This document shows positions 41,771 through 50,240 of a stretch of 64,000 bases of DNA, piece after piece. Location of the stretch: assembly GCF_017355785.1 (NCBI RefSeq), contig NZ_JAFEWE010000010.1:1-64000 (forward strand), in the 5' to 3' direction. The first letter of the stretch is position 1; each line of letters starts with the position of its first letter. Made by a program: the position numbers and the translations under genes. The notes beneath the pieces are model-generated. The model did no database searches. It saw nothing but the letters and a program-made list of their open reading frames with translations, and had not been told where the DNA came from. Source of the stretch: Desertivirga arenae. Its GTDB lineage: Bacteria > Bacteroidota > Bacteroidia > Sphingobacteriales > Sphingobacteriaceae.

Positions 41771-42150
41771 AAACTCAAAATTCTATTCCTATTTCCACAA
41801 AGGAATTCCTCTCACTATCCTTAGCTCCCCATCTCTTCCTCAATAATACGAGGAGGCATTTCCGGGAATGATCTGAGACATGTTCGAAAATCTGGCCTGC
41901 CACCTGCAATTAATTTAAGCCATACCTGCAACCATCCCGGGACTATCCACTAAGCAGGTACAGCTTTGGTATAGACAATCTCAGGGCAATGATCGCTATA
42001 AGGTCGCTATAAAGTCGCTGTAAGGTCGCTATAAGGTCACTATAAGTATTTTGATTTTAGATGGCGGAATGCCGGGGAATGGATCAAATTTAAAAAAAAC
42101 CATCTTAACAAAAGAAATAAAACGCGCAGAACAGAAGCGAAATAACGTGT
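41771..42150. other. Intergenic region with an 11-bp tandem repeat
   Basis: No open frame of note or recognisable RNA gene is seen. The region lies between the YtxH-like gene terminator and the terminator of the GH3 gene. It contains the five-unit repeat at 41993-42047 and otherwise low-complexity and AT-rich sequence. Both flanking genes end here, so no promoter is expected. Confidence 0.6.
41993..42047. repeat. 11-bp tandem repeat, five units
   Basis: Units TCGCTATAAGG, TCGCTATAAAG, TCGCTGTAAGG, TCGCTATAAGG and TCACTATAAGT follow without gaps at 41993, 42004, 42015, 42026 and 42037. The consensus is TCGCTATAAGG with at most two changes per unit. The period equals about one helical turn. 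The copy number makes it a good candidate for strain variation. Confidence 0.85.
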
Positions 42151-42183
42151 TGAAACAAAAGAGCCACGCTGATAGGTGGCTCT
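42151..42183 (-). terminator. Terminator of the PUL operon (after GH3)
   Basis: On the minus strand AGAGCCAC pairs with GTGGCTCT around an 8-base loop and continues TTTTGTTTCA. It lies 20 bp past the GH3 stop codon and closes the operon. Confidence 0.85.
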
Positions 42184-42203
42184 GATAAAAAGATTGTCTT
42201 AAA

Positions 42204-44372
42204 TTATAATCTTACACTTTTTTTTAACCGGATATCATCAGACGAAGCACCGACAAGAATTTCAAACTTGCCTAACTCCATCTTCCACTGACCCGCTTTC
42301 TCGTCAAAAAACATAAAAGCATTCTCATCGAAAGAAAGCGTTATCTCTCTAGATTCTCCTGCATTAAGAAAAACTTTCTCGAACCCTTTAAGTTCCTTTT
42401 CCGGCCTTTTTACTGAGGATTTCGTGTCTCTTATATAAGCCTCAACGACTTCAGCTCCAGGTCTTAGGCCTGTGTTAGTTATTGTAAAAGTTGCTCTAAC
42501 CGTACTACCAGACTTACTCAATTTCAAGCCCTTGTAATCGAACTTGCTATAAGACAAACCATGTCCGAAAGCGAACTGCGGTTTTACTTTGTAGGTGTCA
42601 AAGTATCGATAGCCAACAAAGATATCATCCTTATAACGAACATTAATACTATCCCCAGGATATTCACCTAACTTATGAGCTGGAGAGTCTTCCAGTTTCT
42701 TTGGCCAGCTGAATGTTAGTTTACCAGAGGGGTTAACATCTCCAAATAAAACTTCTGTAATAGCGTTGCCTCCTTCTTGTCCCGGATAGCCCACCTGAAG
42801 AATTGCTTTAGCTTTTCCCTCCCATTTACTTATGTCTAAGGCGCCTCCGCCAAACAAAACAACAATGGTATTAGGATTAGCAACAATAACTGCAGAAATC
42901 AACTCATCCTGTCCAAAGGGCATATTCATGTTTGTTTTATCAACTCCTTCCGCATCAAATGCATTATCGTTCCAAATGCTATAATTATAACCGTGGGTCC
43001 ATCCTCCGAAAACAACAGCAACCTCTGCAATTCGGGCTGCCTCAACGGCCTCTGCAATAAGTTTCTCATCTGCCTTTGCTTTTCTTGTTATGGTATACCC
43101 CTGAGCAAACTTTATCCCGGCTGTATTCCCTACACAAGCTCTTATTCCTTCCAGAGGGGTTACCTCATACTTCGGGCGCACTTGTGAACTACCGCCTCCC
43201 ATAGAGTTTTTTCGATTTGCGTTTGCTCCAATAACTGCTATAGTTTTTACGCCTGTCTTTGAAAGAGGAAGTACATTATTTTTATTCCTTAATAAGATGA
43301 TCCCTTCTTCTGCAACTTTCTTTGCGACCGCAGCATGGTCTGAAGTTGCATAAGCACCTGGAGTTCGTTTAGCATTGATCATGTTAGTCTTGAACATAAC
43401 ACGAAGGATCCTACGTACTTTATCATCTATCACTGATTCGGATACCTGCCCTGATTTAACCATCTGTAAAGCAGGTGCAGCCATGTAGAATTGGTCAAAT
43501 GATTTGGCAGGGGTTCCTATATCAGTACCCATTTCCAGGTCTGCGCCTCCCAAGAGGGCCTCTTTGGTTGAGTGAACAGCACCCCAGTCGCTCATTACCA
43601 AACCTTTAAATCCCCATTCTCCTTTTAATATTTTGTTGATAAGGTAATCATTGTAAGTACAAAATTCTCCGCGGAACCGGTTGTAAGCACCCATTAACGT
43701 ATTTACTCCACCTTCCACAACGGCAGCTTTAAACCCTGGAAGATAAATTTCTCTTAATGCACGCTCACTCATCTCTACATTGATGCCATCCCGTCGAATT
43801 TCCTGGTTATTGGCCAAATAGTGTTTAACACAAGCCGAGACGCCCTGGTCTTGCACCCCTTTTATATATCCTACAACCATTCTGGATATCAGATAAGGAT
43901 CTTCGCTCATGTATTCGAAGTTCCGACCATTAAGAGGAGTACGCAAAATGTTAATTCCAGGGCCCAGGATCACATCTTTACCACGCCATTTAGCTTCGCT
44001 TCCGAGTACTGCGCCGAACTTGTATCCTAATTCAGGGTTCCAGGTTGAAGCCAGCGTTAAGCCAACAGGAAGGTAAGTTGATGAATCGTTACCCTTGTTG
44101 TCAAGCACCCAATCGCGGCCATGTTCTGGTCTTACGCCATGTGGGCCATCAGAGGTAACAAGTTCCGGTATCCCTAAGCGAGGAACGCCACCGGAAGTGA
44201 AAGAAGAATTACCGTGCAACATGGTTATTTTTTCTTCCAGACTGAGCTGTTTAAGCAGAGCCTCCACTTTTGCCTCTATTGCCGGGTCATTCTGCTGTTG
44301 GGCAATTGTTGGATTTTTAGAGAAAATAAAGAAGCTAAAAATCAAGCAACCTAAAAGATCTTTTTTCATCAT
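42204..44372 (-). CDS. Beta-glucosidase, GH3
   Basis: A 722-residue periplasmic GH3 enzyme with a signal peptide (MMKKDLLGCLIFSFFIFSKN, cleavage near AQQQ). The TIM barrel carries KHYLANNQE near 183 and the nucleophile Asp262 in LVMSDWGAVHS. The second, (alpha/beta)6 domain supplies the acid/base region near WEGKAKAILQVGYPGQEGGNA. A fibronectin-III-like domain (about 635-720) closes the protein, with GAEVVEAYIRD and GESREITLSF. It should remove terminal glucose from beta-linked oligosaccharides. It is the last gene of the SusC/D operon. Xyloglucan loci of Bacteroidota contain GH3 enzymes of this type; the exact substrate is inferred. Confidence 0.9.
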   Translation of the reverse strand: MMKKDLLGCLIFSFFIFSKNPTIAQQQNDPAIEAKVEALLKQLSLEEKITMLHGNSSFTSGGVPRLGIPELVTSDGPHGVRPEHGRDWVLDNKGNDSSTYLPVGLTLASTWNPELGYKFGAVLGSEAKWRGKDVILGPGINILRTPLNGRNFEYMSEDPYLISRMVVGYIKGVQDQGVSACVKHYLANNQEIRRDGINVEMSERALREIYLPGFKAAVVEGGVNTLMGAYNRFRGEFCTYNDYLINKILKGEWGFKGLVMSDWGAVHSTKEALLGGADLEMGTDIGTPAKSFDQFYMAAPALQMVKSGQVSESVIDDKVRRILRVMFKTNMINAKRTPGAYATSDHAAVAKKVAEEGIILLRNKNNVLPLSKTGVKTIAVIGANANRKNSMGGGSSQVRPKYEVTPLEGIRACVGNTAGIKFAQGYTITRKAKADEKLIAEAVEAARIAEVAVVFGGWTHGYNYSIWNDNAFDAEGVDKTNMNMPFGQDELISAVIVANPNTIVVLFGGGALDISKWEGKAKAILQVGYPGQEGGNAITEVLFGDVNPSGKLTFSWPKKLEDSPAHKLGEYPGDSINVRYKDDIFVGYRYFDTYKVKPQFAFGHGLSYSKFDYKGLKLSKSGSTVRATFTITNTGLRPGAEVVEAYIRDTKSSVKRPEKELKGFEKVFLNAGESREITLSFDENAFMFFDEKAGQWKMELGKFEILVGASSDDIRLKKSVRL

Positions 44373-44393
44373 TGATTATGTAGTAGTGTAAGT

Positions 44394-44474
44394 TTATAAT
44401 ATTTTACCTCCTAAGGAAATAGTAACATCACAAGTTTCTTTAGGTTCGAGACTAATTTCAATATGCAGAGCCAT
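44394..44474 (-). other. Possible 26-codon GH3 tail fragment
   Basis: A short frame reads ALHIEISLEPKETCDVTISL-like sequence and stops at 44394. It resembles the last strands of the fibronectin-III-like domain that ends GH3 proteins (EPKET...VTISL). It lies in the 263-bp gap between the GH2 and GH3 genes. This could be a duplicated, decayed remnant or chance. Confidence 0.3.
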
Positions 44475-44635
44475 TTTGCCTTAATAATCAATACAGGCAA
44501 AAACCTAGACAATTTAAATTTCCGCTTCAAGCAGGCATCAATAGATCCAACACCTGGATTAATGTTTTTATTCCATAAAAGTATAGCGTATTTAATTTAA
44601 AACCTGGAAACACGGAATAGGTCTATCAGGATCAA

Positions 44636-47065
44636 TTATTGAAACTGCAATTCAACTTTGGCGCTTTGAAGGCCCGGGGAACTGCCCTCAACTACCACCC
44701 TCCCTTTCTTTTCCATCGACCTTATTATGGCAAGGGCAAGTCCGTTAAATGCTTTTCTGTAATTAGTTTTAAAAGATTCCATACTAGTTGGTGAGCCATT
44801 ATCCACTGCTTCAATTTCGGCATAACCCTGTAATTTGAAAGTGATCAGCTGATCAGCATCGGGAACTAAATTTCCATCTTCATCTACTACCTTGGCTGTT
44901 ATGAAAGACAAATCTTTACCATCAGCTTTGATTTTAGACCGGTCGGCAGAAAGAATAATTCTAAACGGATTCCCTGCAGTACTTACTTGTTTAGTAAGTA
45001 CTACTTTTCCGTTCTTCCGGGAGACCGCTTTTAACAGTCCAGGCTCATATTTCACTCGCCACATAACGTGGAAGTCATCGTTTTTTGATCTTATACCAAG
45101 AGATCTTCCATTAAGGAAGAGTTCCACCTGATCGGCATTGTTGTAATAAGCCCAAACGTCAATCTCCTGTCCCGGCTTCCAATTCCAATGCGGTAAAATA
45201 TGCAGGACCGGCTTCTTAGTCCATACACTTTGATACATGTAGTAAGAATCTTTAGGAAAGCCAGCAAGGTCGATAATGCCGAAATAGGAACTGCGTGCCG
45301 GCCATGGGTATGGGGTGGGCTCACCAAGATAGTCGAAGCCAGTCCAAATGTACATACCTGAAACATGGTCTAACCTTTCAAACTCTTTTAAAGTCTCTTC
45401 GTGAGTGGAACCCCAGGGCGCATGGCAGTTATCGTATGCTGAACAAGTAAGATCAGGATTTCCTGTAAGTAAAGGCTTGTCCCAAGCTGGAGGCCAGAGA
45501 CGTATGCTATCAGAACGCATATCATAATGTCCACGTGTTTGTAAAGCAGAAACAGATTCGGTAACAATAAATTTCTTTTCGCTACCCCATGTTTTATGAA
45601 AGTCTTTATACTTACTATGATTATAATTATAGCCTATCAGGTCCAGTGCTCCAGATTTAATTAAATTGTTCCATGGATTCACTTCGTTATTTGCAGTGGT
45701 GACGGGGCGTGTTTTATCAAGGTTTTTAACAATGCTCACCAGTTCACGGGTGATGTTACGACCAGAGGTATCTCCCTTGGCTTCGTCTCCCCATTGCTCC
45801 TGGATTTCGTTCCCTACGCTCCAGATGAAAACGCTTGGGTGGTTCCTATCGCGCAGCACCTGGTCTTCCAGGTCTTTTACATGCCATTTATCCCAGTCTC
45901 GGCTATAATCGGATGGGTTCTTCCCCTTCTTCCACATATCAAATGCTTCATCCATTACAATAAAGCCCATTCTGTCGCAAAGATCAAGAAGCTCGGGTGC
46001 CGGAGGATTATGAGAAGTACGAATCCCATTACAGCCCATTTCTTTAAGTAATTCTAACTGGCGTTCTGCTGCCCGTATATTAAACGCAGCACCGAGAGCT
46101 CCAAGGTCGTGATGATTACAAACACCACGTATTTTCAATTTCTTCCCATTAAGTGAAAAGCCACTAACCGCATCAAAACTGAAGGAACGGATCCCGAAGG
46201 AGGTTTCATAAGAATCTGTTACTTTTCCGGATACCTGTATTTTCGTTACCGCCTTATAAAGGTGAGGGTTAACATCTGACCACAGTGATGGATTACTTAT
46301 AGAGAATGTTTGTATAATATCTTTTGAATCATTTAAAGTAAAAGGAGAAGAAGCACTGGCAACCATCTTTCCTTCAGGAGAATATAGTGCTGTTAGTAAT
46401 TGTGCCTTTCCTTTTCTTCCGGAAGTATTCCTAACTCTGATCTGTAAATTAACAAGTGAAGATTTGTGACTCACTTGGGGAGTAGTAATAAATGTGCCCC
46501 AATTGTCAACAAAGGTTTTGCCAGTAGTTGTCAGGTATACACTCCGATAGATTCCCGAGCCTGAATACCATCTTGAATTAGGCTGCTCGGCATTATCTAC
46601 CCGAACTGCAATAGTATTGGTTGAACCATAGTTAAGGTATGGGCTTAGATCATAACGAAAAGAAATATATCCATTTGGTCTGATACCAAGGGAATGCCCA
46701 TTAATCCAAACCTCACTGTTGCGGTAAATCCCTCCAAAATCTATGAACACCGATCTGTTTTTTGAGGAAAGGGGAACTGAAAATGTTTTCCGGTACCAGC
46801 CAATGCCACCAGGTAAAGCACCACCACCCTGCCCCGAAGGATTTTTTTCATCAAACTTACCCTCAATGCTCCAGTCGTGAGGAAGATTAAGAGAACGCCA
46901 TCTACTGTCGTCAAAAGAAGCAGTGCTGGCTTTTGACACCTCCCCCAGGTAAAACTTCCAGCCTTTATCAAAGTTTTGAATATTCCTTGTTTGAGCTTCT
47001 GTTACACCAGTCAGGTGGAAATATATCAACAGTAGAAGTATTATGTTAAATATGAGTTTTTGCAT
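44636..47065 (-). CDS. Beta-galactosidase, GH2
   Basis: An 809-residue secreted GH2 enzyme (signal peptide with cleavage near TEAQ). The sugar-binding domain (about 30-180) begins with the typical NFDKGWKFYLG and SLNLPHDWSIEG. The immunoglobulin-like domain follows, then the TIM barrel with RGVCNHHDLGALG, the acid/base Glu420 in SVGNEIQEQ and the nucleophile Glu503 in VTESVSAL. A DUF4982-like and a further beta domain end the protein (about 640-809). It removes terminal beta-galactose. In known xyloglucan loci a GH2 of this class strips galactose side chains. It follows the surface lipoprotein gene after 114 bp. Confidence 0.9.
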   Translation of the reverse strand: MQKLIFNIILLLLIYFHLTGVTEAQTRNIQNFDKGWKFYLGEVSKASTASFDDSRWRSLNLPHDWSIEGKFDEKNPSGQGGGALPGGIGWYRKTFSVPLSSKNRSVFIDFGGIYRNSEVWINGHSLGIRPNGYISFRYDLSPYLNYGSTNTIAVRVDNAEQPNSRWYSGSGIYRSVYLTTTGKTFVDNWGTFITTPQVSHKSSLVNLQIRVRNTSGRKGKAQLLTALYSPEGKMVASASSPFTLNDSKDIIQTFSISNPSLWSDVNPHLYKAVTKIQVSGKVTDSYETSFGIRSFSFDAVSGFSLNGKKLKIRGVCNHHDLGALGAAFNIRAAERQLELLKEMGCNGIRTSHNPPAPELLDLCDRMGFIVMDEAFDMWKKGKNPSDYSRDWDKWHVKDLEDQVLRDRNHPSVFIWSVGNEIQEQWGDEAKGDTSGRNITRELVSIVKNLDKTRPVTTANNEVNPWNNLIKSGALDLIGYNYNHSKYKDFHKTWGSEKKFIVTESVSALQTRGHYDMRSDSIRLWPPAWDKPLLTGNPDLTCSAYDNCHAPWGSTHEETLKEFERLDHVSGMYIWTGFDYLGEPTPYPWPARSSYFGIIDLAGFPKDSYYMYQSVWTKKPVLHILPHWNWKPGQEIDVWAYYNNADQVELFLNGRSLGIRSKNDDFHVMWRVKYEPGLLKAVSRKNGKVVLTKQVSTAGNPFRIILSADRSKIKADGKDLSFITAKVVDEDGNLVPDADQLITFKLQGYAEIEAVDNGSPTSMESFKTNYRKAFNGLALAIIRSMEKKGRVVVEGSSPGLQSAKVELQFQ

Positions 47066-47137
47066 CTTTAGTATAGACTATCTCGGGAAGTACTACGAGA
47101 ATCAGTTTGAAGGCAGGTTTATTAGACATTGTAGTAA

Positions 47138-47165
47138 GAGGTGCTGGCAAAAGTACCAACACCTC
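47138..47165. repeat. Intra-operon hairpin between lipoprotein and GH2 genes
   Basis: GAGGTGCTGG pairs with CCAACACCTC with one mismatch and an 8-base loop. On the minus strand no T-run follows, so it is not a good terminator. It may stabilise or process the mRNA of the upstream lipoprotein segment. Confidence 0.5.
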
Positions 47166-47179
47166 AGATACTAACCAAT

Positions 47180-48559
47180 TTAGAACAATATGTAATGAAA
47201 TGCGAACCATTCATCCTTTGCCGTGTCGTAGCTAGTGCCAAACCAAATACCCTTCCCTGCAACATCACCAGGAAAAGCTTTAACCACTTTGAACGTTGTC
47301 TGAGTAGGATTTAAGGAACTGGCGGAATTCTGTAGCAAAGTAGCTCCGCTTAAGGTAATTTCATTCTTACTTTCATTTATGGCGAAAGTTCCTGTAGTTT
47401 TCAACCCGTTCTGAAAGCGGGTATATTTCAGTCCATTTTTTTCAAACTTGATGTATGAGCCAACTACCGCCTGATCCCAGGCATTATTCCAGCCCCACTC
47501 TCTTGAGCTGGCGTGACCAGTGGTCCAACCCTTTCCCTTGCCTATCCAATCAATAGGATTACCTGTTGCGTCAAGCGTCCAAAGTCTCGACGACGCAGCG
47601 GTCAAGTAATCCAGCAGTTCACCAGGAGCGAACTTTGGATTAAAACCTTCATCGAATGTTGAAGTCGGCGGAGCGGCAGGAGGCACATAGTTATCAGAGT
47701 ATTCTTTAGTTACGTAATTGTAAACAAGCAAGGCAGGTCCTTCACAAGAAGTACGAAGAACTGCAAGTTGCATAGAATTTTCAGTAAGAGACATTAACTT
47801 AATACTTCCCCAGTTGGCCACACAAGCATCACGATCTTTATCATGTAAAGGCGATGCGCCAGAGAGCGTAAGGGTTTTGGCATCTTTGTCTAAATAGTAG
47901 GTTCCATTTTCTGTTCCCCTTGACGGTAGTTTTAAGTGAGTTGATTTAACAAAGGGCCCCCCTTTCAAGCTGAAGGTCATGGTACCATAATCTCCATTTT
48001 CCATCAGCCAGGTATTACCTTTATAGTCTGGACTCCAATTCCAGCAATCCGCACCATAACACCCACTATTCCCGCCCTGGAGCCAGCCGTTGTTAGTTCC
48101 ATAAAAAAATAATGGACCATCAAAATATTGCGCTTTAATATCCAATATCCAGGTTTTCTCATTTCCCGGCCCGCCTGATAGTGCTGTCCAAAGAGGATCG
48201 TTAACGTATTGCAGATTGTCTTGCGTAACCTTTACTATAATAGAATCCCCTTCCACAATGCCGGCTCCGGTTACAGCAGAAAACTTAACGGTATAATTTC
48301 CTTTGAATGCAAAGCGTATAGTATCCCTTTGCCGGTAAGACTTGCCAGTGCCATAATTCCAGACAGGAGTAGTTTCAGGAGTATTATTAACCAGGATTAC
48401 TGTGTTCCCACCGGGATCTTTCTGTAAGTCTTGCTTAACTTCGAACTTGAGATCGGATTTGTCGGGCAAAGATCCCAACTCATATTCTTTCTTGGAACAG
48501 GAAGCTATAAAACAAACAGCTGCCAGGAAAATCACATATATATTTTTGAACGTCTTCAT
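47180..48559 (-). CDS. Two-domain surface lipoprotein of the PUL (SusE/F-position)
   Basis: A 459-residue lipoprotein with lipobox FIASC (Cys21). Residues about 40-112 form a PKD-like beta domain. Two similar domains follow, at about 121-285 and 316-459, separated by a Pro-rich linker (PPAAPP). Both begin with a W-x-L-D strand (TWILD near 136; LWTLD near 326), continue with a Trp-rich loop (WNW, WGWNNAW), and share a TYYLDKDAKTLTLSGASPL / TFAINESKNEITLSGATLL strand pair. The aromatic loops suggest glycan binding at the cell surface, as in SusE/F or SGBP-B proteins. It directly follows SusD and precedes GH2. I do not recognise the domain by name. Confidence 0.85.
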   Translation of the reverse strand: MKTFKNIYVIFLAAVCFIASCSKKEYELGSLPDKSDLKFEVKQDLQKDPGGNTVILVNNTPETTPVWNYGTGKSYRQRDTIRFAFKGNYTVKFSAVTGAGIVEGDSIIVKVTQDNLQYVNDPLWTALSGGPGNEKTWILDIKAQYFDGPLFFYGTNNGWLQGGNSGCYGADCWNWSPDYKGNTWLMENGDYGTMTFSLKGGPFVKSTHLKLPSRGTENGTYYLDKDAKTLTLSGASPLHDKDRDACVANWGSIKLMSLTENSMQLAVLRTSCEGPALLVYNYVTKEYSDNYVPPAAPPTSTFDEGFNPKFAPGELLDYLTAASSRLWTLDATGNPIDWIGKGKGWTTGHASSREWGWNNAWDQAVVGSYIKFEKNGLKYTRFQNGLKTTGTFAINESKNEITLSGATLLQNSASSLNPTQTTFKVVKAFPGDVAGKGIWFGTSYDTAKDEWFAFHYILF

Positions 48560-48573
48560 TACTTTAGGTTTAT

Positions 48574-48609
48574 GCAGCCCCTCTAGTTTGATAAAAGAAA
48601 GGGGGCTGC
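48574..48609. repeat. Intra-operon hairpin between SusD and lipoprotein genes
   Basis: GCAGCCCC pairs with GGGGCTGC across a 20-base loop. It sits 15 bp before the lipoprotein start codon (minus strand) and has no T-run. It is a candidate mRNA stability or processing element. Confidence 0.5.
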
Positions 48610-48624
48610 TCGATTATTCTTTTT

Positions 48625-50223
48625 TTACCAACCCTGATTTTGCTTCAATACATTGTTTGACAGATTGATCTGATCTGTAGGTATCTGTTGCAAGCCCTTC
48701 GTTTCGATTATTTTAGCAGCAGATATTGTTTTAGGTGTAGCTACACCGCCGTTCTCAAGAGTTACTGTTTCTGCAATAGAAGTTGCAGCAGTGTTCACAC
48801 CCTGGCGAAGCAGGTCCCAATACCTTAAACCCTCCCCCACAAACTCCAGCCTTCTCTCTTTAAGAATATTCTCTTTAGTAGCAGCAATTTCAGTATAATT
48901 ATTGCCATAGGCCCTCTGACGTACCTGGTTGAAGTACTCCTGGGCACTGGCACTTCCAAGTTCGGCGGCCATTAATAAAACATCCGCGTAGCGAATGGAA
49001 ACAAAATCCTGATACTGGCTGATCATAAAGTTTCCACTGGTAGTGTAAAGCTCAACCATGCTGGTTCCATTCTTATTGATCATTGGCGAATACTTTTTGT
49101 TATAGTATCCTGTATATTCTCGTTGCTTCGGCTTATTTGCGAAGGCTATGCCCTCATCCCCAATAGAAATGATTGATGCATTTCGGCGCGTATCCGTATT
49201 ACTGAATGCATTCCAAAGTTTAGGGTTTACAGTAGCTCCGCCCCAGCCATTCCCATAGGGGTAACTTGACTGCTCGCGCATGCCCGTCATTACCATCCAA
49301 TGATTGCCATCTGTATTACCATTGTAGTTGCTGGTATAGGTGTATTTTATTGCAAAGACTGTTTCCTTGTTATCTTCACCAGCATACTTCTCCACCGAGG
49401 CTGCAGGCCAAAGAGTGGTAAAATCTGTTAATAGCCCGTGGCCGCTTTTGTTGATAGCATTCTCGAGGTAAGCGACAACCTGAGCTTTGGAGATCAGCCC
49501 CGCAAGATCTGGTTTGTTGTAATATCCTGTGTAGTACAAAAAGACCCTTCCGATCAAGGCTTCAGCTGCCCATTTTGTTATCCTGCCGCCGTTCGTTTTA
49601 GCCCATTCTGCAGTATAAGCAGTTTCGGGAAGGTTGTCGGCAGCGTACTTTAAATCTTCAGCAATTTGTTTATACACCTCGTCGGCACCAGACTGAGGGA
49701 CATTTTCAGCAGAAGGAGAAGTGAGTAAAGGAATATTTCCCCATAGGCGCACCATGTCGAAATAGAGGTAAGCCCTTAAAAATCTGGCCTCAGATTCAGC
49801 AGTCATTCGCGCCAACTCATCCCCCTCCCAATTAATCTGGTCTATTTTACTCAACAGCACATTGCACCTGTAAACAGCCTTGTAGTAGGCCGACCAGTTA
49901 CTGCCGAAAACAGTGACATCTGCAGGAGAACGCTGTTTATCGAATTCATCTATCATCTGATAACCGAAACCATCAGAATTACCAGTGCCTCCGAAAGCAT
50001 TGTCAGACATGATTTCTGCTGCTACCGGAAGGGCAATTCCAGCTGCCCACACCGTCTGAAGGCCATCATAACAGCCAACGATGGCCCTGGCAGCGTCCGC
50101 CTTTGTTCTGTAAAAATTTTGTTCAGTACCCTTCGTTATAGGTTCTGAATCCAGAAAGTCTTTCTGGCAACCACCCAGGGTTATAAAGGATAATGCGAGT
50201 ATATAGAATTTAGTAGTTTTCAT
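48625..50223 (-). CDS. susD: SusD/RagB-family glycan-binding lipoprotein
   Basis: A 532-residue outer membrane lipoprotein that lids the partner SusC transporter. The start at 50223 gives a lipoprotein signal ending TLGGC (Cys19); an ATG six codons earlier overlaps the SusC stop. It then has the usual FLDSEPITKGTEQNFY N-terminal string, a TPR-like helical body (RAIVGCYDGLQ, EARFLRAYLYFDMVRLWG near 140-157), and the C-terminal RRLEFVGEGLRYWDLLRQG. It captures oligosaccharide at the surface. It follows SusC immediately and is the second member of the SusC/D pair. Confidence 0.95.
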   Translation of the reverse strand: MKTTKFYILALSFITLGGCQKDFLDSEPITKGTEQNFYRTKADAARAIVGCYDGLQTVWAAGIALPVAAEIMSDNAFGGTGNSDGFGYQMIDEFDKQRSPADVTVFGSNWSAYYKAVYRCNVLLSKIDQINWEGDELARMTAESEARFLRAYLYFDMVRLWGNIPLLTSPSAENVPQSGADEVYKQIAEDLKYAADNLPETAYTAEWAKTNGGRITKWAAEALIGRVFLYYTGYYNKPDLAGLISKAQVVAYLENAINKSGHGLLTDFTTLWPAASVEKYAGEDNKETVFAIKYTYTSNYNGNTDGNHWMVMTGMREQSSYPYGNGWGGATVNPKLWNAFSNTDTRRNASIISIGDEGIAFANKPKQREYTGYYNKKYSPMINKNGTSMVELYTTSGNFMISQYQDFVSIRYADVLLMAAELGSASAQEYFNQVRQRAYGNNYTEIAATKENILKERRLEFVGEGLRYWDLLRQGVNTAATSIAETVTLENGGVATPKTISAAKIIETKGLQQIPTDQINLSNNVLKQNQGW

Positions 50224-50240
50224 AATCTGTAGCTTAACCA

